A stretch of DNA of 25,126 nt from Palsa-739 sp036512155 (GTDB taxonomy: Bacteria > Actinomycetota > Thermoleophilia > Gaiellales > Gaiellaceae), in contig DATCBD010000083.1 in the NCBI GenBank assembly GCA_036512155.1, positions 1 through 25,126 on the forward strand, written 5' to 3'. Both the position numbers and the translations under genes were made by a program. The notes under the pieces are model-generated. The model searched no databases and was not told the DNA's origin. It worked only from the letters and a program-made list of their open reading frames with translations. This document shows, in pieces, positions 21,496 through 25,126 of this stretch. Position 1 is the stretch's first letter; each line of letters starts with the position of its first letter.

Positions 21496-22182
21496 CTAGC
21501 CGAGCGCCGTGGCAGCTTCGCGTATGTGGTCGGCGTTTCGCGACCCGACGAGGACGACGGACTCCGGATACGCGAAGGCGGCGGCGCGGAGGAGCTCCCC
21601 GGCGGGCTCCGTCCTCCCGGCGATGACCGAGTGAACGATGAGCCTGGCGCCACGCGTGCCGACGACGCTTCCGGCGGCGACTTGAACGACGTCCGGTACA
21701 CGCGATGCGAGGATCGCCTCCGTCTGCGAGGTGCCAGTTGCGATGCCGGTGAGGCGGAGCGTGCCTGCTATTCGCAGGAGGTCGAGCGCGTCGAGCGCCG
21801 CGGGCGCGGCGCTCGCATCCACCTCGTGCAGGAGAACGACGTCGACCGAGTCGCGGCGCAGGCGGCGCAGGCTCCGCTCCACCTGTCGTCGGACATCGGC
21901 GGGCGCGAAGCGACCACCGGTGGCCGGGCGGCGCAGCGCGACGCCGAGGAGCCCGGGCGGGACGATCCCGACCTTCGTGGCGACGACGACGTCATCCTTG
22001 CCGCGCAGGAAGCGGCCGAGTGCCTCCTCCGCAGCGCCCGCGCCGTACAGCGGAGCGGTGTCGAACCAGCGGATGCCGCAGTCGTACGCCGTCTCGAGCA
22101 GGTGCACTCGCTCCCGTCGCGAGAGCGACCGGCCCAGCGAGGCTGTGCCGTAGCCGAGCGTCATCCGCACAGGTGGCGTCAC
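21496..22182 (-). CDS. Compact aldo/keto reductase
   Basis: This protein of 222-228 residues looks like a short aldo/keto reductase. MTLGYGTASLGRS is the first strand, FDTAPLYGAGAAEEALG holds the Asp and catalytic Tyr of the family, TKVG the Lys, and LLHEVD the region of the catalytic His. The end, VLVGSRNADHIREAATAL, is the usual NADPH-binding close. Most relatives are 270-330 residues, so loops in the middle are missing, but both ends are present. Members reduce carbonyl groups with NADPH. The start is GTG at 22182 or, more probably by homology, ATG at 22164. No TANNNT element is near either. A diverged copy of its first 13 codons follows the GMC gene at 24084, so it may once have been coupled to that gene. 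Confidence 0.85.
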   Translation of the reverse strand: MTPPVRMTLGYGTASLGRSLSRRERVHLLETAYDCGIRWFDTAPLYGAGAAEEALGRFLRGKDDVVVATKVGIVPPGLLGVALRRPATGGRFAPADVRRQVERSLRRLRRDSVDVVLLHEVDASAAPAALDALDLLRIAGTLRLTGIATGTSQTEAILASRVPDVVQVAAGSVVGTRGARLIVHSVIAGRTEPAGELLRAAAFAYPESVVLVGSRNADHIREAATALG

Positions 22183-22227
22183 GCCGCGCCTCGGCGTCCT
22201 CTGGGCGAACGCGCTACCTCCTCCAGG

Positions 22228-22256
22228 ATGACGCAGGTCATGGCCTCGGATATAAA
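22228..22256 (+). promoter_or_regulatory. Candidate sigma-70-type promoter of the GT4/StrG-like pair
   Basis: ATGACG (22228-22233, four of six matches to TTGACA), a 17-base spacer and TATAAA (22251-22256, five of six matches to TATAAT) form the best promoter in the window. Start of transcription is expected near 22263, three bases before the ATG at 22266, so the transcript would be nearly leaderless. Confidence 0.55.
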
Positions 22257-22265
22257 CGCACGGAC

Positions 22266-23309
22266 ATGCATTCAGCCGTCATTCAAGTGAATGATGCACC
22301 GCCCAATCCGGAGAACGATCGCGCAGTGAGCTCGGATCACGCCGGCGTCGAGTCGTCCAGCCTCGAAGACGTCACCGTCGTCACTGTGAGGAAGAGCTTC
22401 TGGGCGTCGCCGGAGGCCGAGGTATTTCCTCACCGGGTGTACGCACGCGTCTTCTACGGGCACAGCACGAACCTTCTCAATTCGCTCGTGGCAGCAGGCC
22501 GTGGCTTGATCACGATCGCGCTCCGAAGGCCTCGTGTTGTCGTCCTCGGTTCCGTCGAGCGCACCGTCCCGTGGTTCATCCAGGCTCGTCGACTCGGGCT
22601 TCTGCGCCGAGCGCGGCTGATCGTCGTCAACCAGCTCCACCTGAGCGAAGAGCAGCTGCGTTACGTCGATCGCGTCATCGTCTACCAGCGATCCTGGATC
22701 GAACGCCAACCGCCGGCCGCGCGCGCGAAGGCGGTCTTCACGTACGACCCGGCCGACGGCAACTTCGTCGAAGTGCGGGAAGCGGTCACCGAGGTCGGCG
22801 ACTATGTCTTCACGGGAGGAGGAACCGGCAGGGACATCCCATCGATCATCGAGGCGCTTCGGGGAACCGACGTGCCACTCGAGATAGTGACGTTCTCTCC
22901 GGAAACGCTCGGCTGGCGCGGTGAGCTACCGCCGAATTGCAGCGTGCACTGGCGGATGCCTGTGCGCTCGTTCCTCGAGCGGATGGCGCGCGCCAAGGTG
23001 GTTGTGGTCCCACTGCGCGATCCCGACTCGGACTTCGGTCAGATGATGGTCGCGCAAGCTCTGGCACTCGGAAAGCCCGTCGTTGCGACCCGTAGCCCGG
23101 GCATTGCCGACTACGTCGTGAACGGTCAAGAAGGCCTCCTCGTCGACGCAGGCGAGGTCGTCGGCTACCGGGACGCTATCCTGCGGCTCTTGCAAGACGA
23201 CGAACTGCGGCACGCGTGCGAGAGACATGCGCTTGCACGTGCGGAAGACCTCACGTATCGCGTGTTTGCGAACAAACTTGTTTCCCTCTGCGAGGAGCTC
23301 CTAGCGTGA
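22266..23309 (+). CDS. GT4-like glycosyltransferase (divergent)
   Basis: This 347-residue protein has a hydrophilic first 35 residues followed by a GT-B-like fold. VTVVTVRKSF begins the first strand, VVVLGSVERTVPWF follows, and DYVFTGGGTGRDIPSIIEAL starts the donor domain. The donor-binding end is PLRDPDSDFGQMMVAQALALGKPVVATRSPG, where the second Glu of the E-x7-E motif is a Gln. The last part, GLLVDAGEVVGYRDAI, is typical of GT4 proteins. The ATG at 22266 is preceded by a good promoter but no ribosome binding site; GTG at 22287 or 22326 are alternatives that would shorten the hydrophilic tail. It overlaps the next gene as GTGA. It is a poorly typed GT4, and its acceptor may differ from that of the main glycan. 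Confidence 0.82.
   Translation: MHSAVIQVNDAPPNPENDRAVSSDHAGVESSSLEDVTVVTVRKSFWASPEAEVFPHRVYARVFYGHSTNLLNSLVAAGRGLITIALRRPRVVVLGSVERTVPWFIQARRLGLLRRARLIVVNQLHLSEEQLRYVDRVIVYQRSWIERQPPAARAKAVFTYDPADGNFVEVREAVTEVGDYVFTGGGTGRDIPSIIEALRGTDVPLEIVTFSPETLGWRGELPPNCSVHWRMPVRSFLERMARAKVVVVPLRDPDSDFGQMMVAQALALGKPVVATRSPGIADYVVNGQEGLLVDAGEVVGYRDAILRLLQDDELRHACERHALARAEDLTYRVFANKLVSLCEELLA
22279..22294. promoter_or_regulatory. Perfect 7-base inverted repeat near the GT4 start
   Basis: TCATTCA (22279-22285) and TGAATGA (22288-22294) are perfect inverted arms around two bases. The site lies 23 bases downstream of the candidate -10 element and just inside the reading frame. The position would suit a repressor operator, or a hairpin that acts on translation. 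The first arm has a partial direct repeat (ATTCA) at 22270-22274. No regulator gene is nearby. Confidence 0.35.
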
Positions 23310-23959
23310 AACTCGATCCCGTCGAAACTGCTCTCGTCGATTACGACCTCGAGCGGTATCCGCTTGCCGACCTCGTCCGCGAGCAGCTCGGCGTCCCGCA
23401 GCTGGATGAGATCCATACGACCGCCGACTACCCTCTGCTGACGCGCGAGAACGACCAGAAGACGGTGTTCCACGAGCGCTTCTATTCGATCGGCGACGAG
23501 TTCTTCCGCGTTTATCATCGCCTGCTCGTCGACGTGGTGCAGCCACTCTTCGGCGAGAACCTGATCTACCAGCGGATCCCGACGTTCCGCGTCCACCTTC
23601 CCAACAACGTGGCGGTTGGAGAAATCCACCGCGACCGCGACTACTCCCACGGTCAGGGTGAGGTGAACCTGTGGCTTCCGTTCACGCGTGCGTGGGACTC
23701 GAACACGGTCTGGATCGAGTCGGCCGAAGGAAGCGGCGACCTGCGTCCCTACGCATGCGACGTTGGTCAGATCCTCATGTTCGACGGCGTCAACCTGCTC
23801 CACGGCAACGTTCGGAACGAGACCGACAAGACGCGAGTCAGCGTCGACTTCCGGGTAATTCGCGCGTCGCAGTACGTCGCTCGGCACGCCACGACCATCA
23901 ACTCGAAGCTCGAATTCGCAGTCGGCGGCTACTTCGCCGATCTCGCGGCCACGACGTAG
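23306..23959 (+). CDS. StrG-like Fe(II)/2-oxoglutarate-dependent oxygenase
   Basis: This 217-residue protein reads as a small cupin-fold Fe(II)/2-oxoglutarate oxygenase. GEIHRDRDYSHGQGEVNLWLP gives the His108-x-Asp110 pair, LLHGNV the distal His166, and TRVSVDFRV the Arg177 that would hold 2-oxoglutarate. I associate this pattern with StrG-like proteins of the streptomycin locus and relatives in glycan clusters. Their reaction is not well established; hydroxylation, epimerisation or desaturation of a sugar or cyclitol are all possible. The GTG start overlaps the upstream GT4-like stop, so the two are translated together, and a shared product is a fair inference. A longer frame is open upstream but lacks family similarity. 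A hairpin follows the stop. Confidence 0.82.
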   Translation: MKLDPVETALVDYDLERYPLADLVREQLGVPQLDEIHTTADYPLLTRENDQKTVFHERFYSIGDEFFRVYHRLLVDVVQPLFGENLIYQRIPTFRVHLPNNVAVGEIHRDRDYSHGQGEVNLWLPFTRAWDSNTVWIESAEGSGDLRPYACDVGQILMFDGVNLLHGNVRNETDKTRVSVDFRVIRASQYVARHATTINSKLEFAVGGYFADLAATT

Positions 23960-23962
23960 GAC

Positions 23963-23983
23963 GGAAGGCTCTTTTGGCCTTCC
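23963..23983. terminator. Hairpin after the StrG-like gene, possible bidirectional terminator
   Basis: GGAAGGC (23963-23969) and GCCTTCC (23977-23983) form a perfect 7-base stem around a 7-base loop, four bases after the stop at 23959. No T run follows on either strand, which is common in high-GC genomes. It lies between two converging units (StrG-like on plus, GMC on minus), so it could end both. Confidence 0.6.
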
Positions 23984-24045
23984 CCTCGGCGCGATTCTCC
24001 GCTCAGCTCAGCTGTATAGCGACACGTAAATCGCCCTGGAGCCGG

Positions 24046-24084
24046 CGAGCGGCCGAGGGCCGCGGTCCCGTAGCCGAGCGTCAT
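24046..24084 (-). pseudogene. Remnant 5' end of a second aldo/keto reductase gene
   Basis: The minus strand from 24084 reads MTLGYGTAALGRS, against MTLGYGTASLGRS of the intact reductase at 22164. By eye 32 of 39 bases match; six of the seven differences are at third codon positions, and the first 17 bases are identical. That is the mark of diverged coding sequence. The ATG overlaps the GMC stop as ATGA. After the 13th codon similarity stops and the frame runs on to 23929 through unrelated sequence, giving a 51-residue tail with no reductase features. It is probably left from a split or partial duplication of a GMC-reductase operon. Confidence 0.62.
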
Positions 24085-25126
24085 CGCGCCTCCAACTGAT
24101 CCGCCAGCCGCAGCGCGAGCGCAACGATGGTGAGCGTCGGGTTGACGCAGCCTGCGCGAGGAAATGCGGCGGCGCCGCAGACGTACACGTCCGGCGAATG
24201 GTGCACGCGCAGGTCGTCGCCGACGACGTCGCCTATGCGCGCGCCGCCCGCGGGATGGAACGAGTCGAATGCGTGCTCGCTCCAGCGCTCGGCGTCGGCG
24301 AGCCACGGCTCGACCTCGAGGGACCCGGCGCCGGTCCGCCGCAGCTCTTCGTCGAGGACGGTGACGAAGGTTTCCACCGACGTTCGCTCGTCCTCACCGA
24401 GTCGCCATTCGACGCGAGCACGCGGAATGCCCAGTGGGTCGAGCTCATCGGAGAGCCCCAGCCTCGAGGCCGCATTCGGCCGCTGCTCGACGATCGCCAG
24501 GAAGCGCACCTCATCGGGCGGCGGGGCAGGCTCCCGACCACGGGTGAGACGCAGGGCGGCTGCGGCGAGGTCGGGCACACCGCGGATCGCGTAAGCGAGG
24601 TCGCGCGGGTCCGGCCTCCGCCGCGCTCGCAGCGCCTGCCGCAGCCGCAGCGCGGACTCGATGGCGGACGTCGGGCTGTAGCGAAAGACGATCGCGCCCA
24701 TGCACCCGGGATCCGCTCCGGCAAGGAGGAGCTTCGGCGAATAGCGGAGTCGCCGCTGAAGCCGCATGCCGTACATCTCCTGCAGGACACGCGGCGGACC
24801 GACGACGCGCGCAGCATCGGCGAAGGCGTGGTCCTCGAACGTGCGTCCGGCGTCGCCCCCGCCGATGCCGGAAAGGAGCATGAGGCGGAGCGTCTCGATC
24901 GTCCCCGCGGCGAGCACCACGGCCTCGGCCTCCACCTCTGCGTGCCGGCCTGCGGCGTCGCGCACCTCGACGCGACCGCTCTCCACGCGTGTCGCCGTCG
25001 CGCCCGTGAGGACGCGCGCGTTCCCCACGGGAAGGCTCTCGAGCCGCCGCCTGCGGCAGAAGACGGAGGTCGCCGACTCGATGAGCGCCGGGTCGAAGCC
25101 GGGGCCGCGCTCTCCGCGGAGCGTCC
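24081..25126 (-). CDS. GMC-type FAD-dependent oxidoreductase, C-terminal part (partial at window edge)
   Basis: The frame is open to the window edge; the visible 348 residues are the C-terminal two-thirds or so of a GMC-like flavoenzyme. EAEAVVLAAGTIETLRLMLLSG is the typical strand and turn where the FAD domain resumes. FHPAGGARIGDVVGDDLRVH and GCVNPTLTIVALALRLADQ give the conserved His and Asn pair of the GMC active site and the last FAD-contacting helix. The family oxidises alcohols, often sugars or sterols, through FAD. GTG at 25028 is internal; no stop lies between it and the edge. The stop overlaps the ATG of the reductase remnant. The N-terminal FAD-binding Gly motif is outside the window, so the subgroup cannot be told. 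Confidence 0.85.
   Translation of the reverse strand, partial: TLRGERGPGFDPALIESATSVFCRRRRLESLPVGNARVLTGATATRVESGRVEVRDAAGRHAEVEAEAVVLAAGTIETLRLMLLSGIGGGDAGRTFEDHAFADAARVVGPPRVLQEMYGMRLQRRLRYSPKLLLAGADPGCMGAIVFRYSPTSAIESALRLRQALRARRRPDPRDLAYAIRGVPDLAAAALRLTRGREPAPPPDEVRFLAIVEQRPNAASRLGLSDELDPLGIPRARVEWRLGEDERTSVETFVTVLDEELRRTGAGSLEVEPWLADAERWSEHAFDSFHPAGGARIGDVVGDDLRVHHSPDVYVCGAAAFPRAGCVNPTLTIVALALRLADQLEAR

Noticed and set aside
22214..22222. Strong Shine-Dalgarno-like sequence (GGAGGAGGT) on the minus strand
   Set aside because: The nearest in-frame start codon of the reductase is 32 bases away, too far for ribosome binding, and no small open frame in between looks real.
24001..24020. Repeated GCTCA and AGCTGTATAGC bases before the GMC stop, considered as a transposon end or attachment site
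   Set aside because: No matching copy was found at the other border near 22190, and no transposase or integrase gene is present. Insertion by a mobile element is therefore not supported directly.

Overview
This is about 25 kb of very GC-rich DNA, densely packed and almost entirely coding, with many GTG starts. It reads as a chromosomal fragment from a high-GC Gram-positive bacterium. I infer an actinobacterium, possibly of the Thermoleophilia type; no taxonomic marker is present. I see no rRNA, tRNA, CRISPR array, transposase or phage gene. No gene-free stretch exceeds about 125 bases.

The window is mainly a cell-surface polysaccharide or glycoconjugate locus. At the left edge is the C-terminal end of an SGNH-type O-acyltransferase (+, 1-363). 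A leftward operon (8808 to 360) then encodes a tandemly duplicated GT4 glycosyltransferase, a GT2 glycosyltransferase, an AsnB-type amidotransferase, a GT4 enzyme, a polysaccharide deacetylase-like protein and a GNAT-like acyltransferase. A single rightward GT4 gene (8878-9909) follows. It converges, with an 80-base overlap, on a second leftward operon (16266 to 9830): a GT-C membrane glycosyltransferase, a SAM methyltransferase, a fused GT4-methyltransferase, a GT4 enzyme and an unusual putative GT-A enzyme. A rightward operon (16322-20955) carries a Wzy/O-antigen-ligase-like membrane protein, a WbuB-like GT4, a small membrane-anchored unknown, a membrane GT2 and a phosphoglycosyl transferase that would start synthesis on a polyprenyl phosphate. 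Together these could initiate, elongate, polymerise and decorate (amide, acetyl/deacetyl, methyl, acyl) a lipid-linked glycan. No flippase or nucleotide-sugar synthesis gene is visible, so those functions must lie elsewhere.

The right end (20937-25126) differs. It has a DUF218/YdcF-like protein, a compact aldo/keto reductase and a partial GMC-type oxidoreductase on the minus strand. Between the last two sits a plus-strand pair: a GT4-like gene and a StrG-like Fe(II)/2-oxoglutarate oxygenase gene. A diverged 13-codon copy of the reductase start, still overlapping the GMC stop codon, suggests that this pair split or remodelled an older GMC-reductase operon.

Two window-wide patterns stand out. 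Most co-directional junctions are 4-base stop/start overlaps (ATGA, GTGA, one CTGA). The heads of the transcription units carry a TANNNT or TATAAA hexamer only 6-9 bases upstream of the start codon, the arrangement expected for leaderless actinobacterial transcripts.
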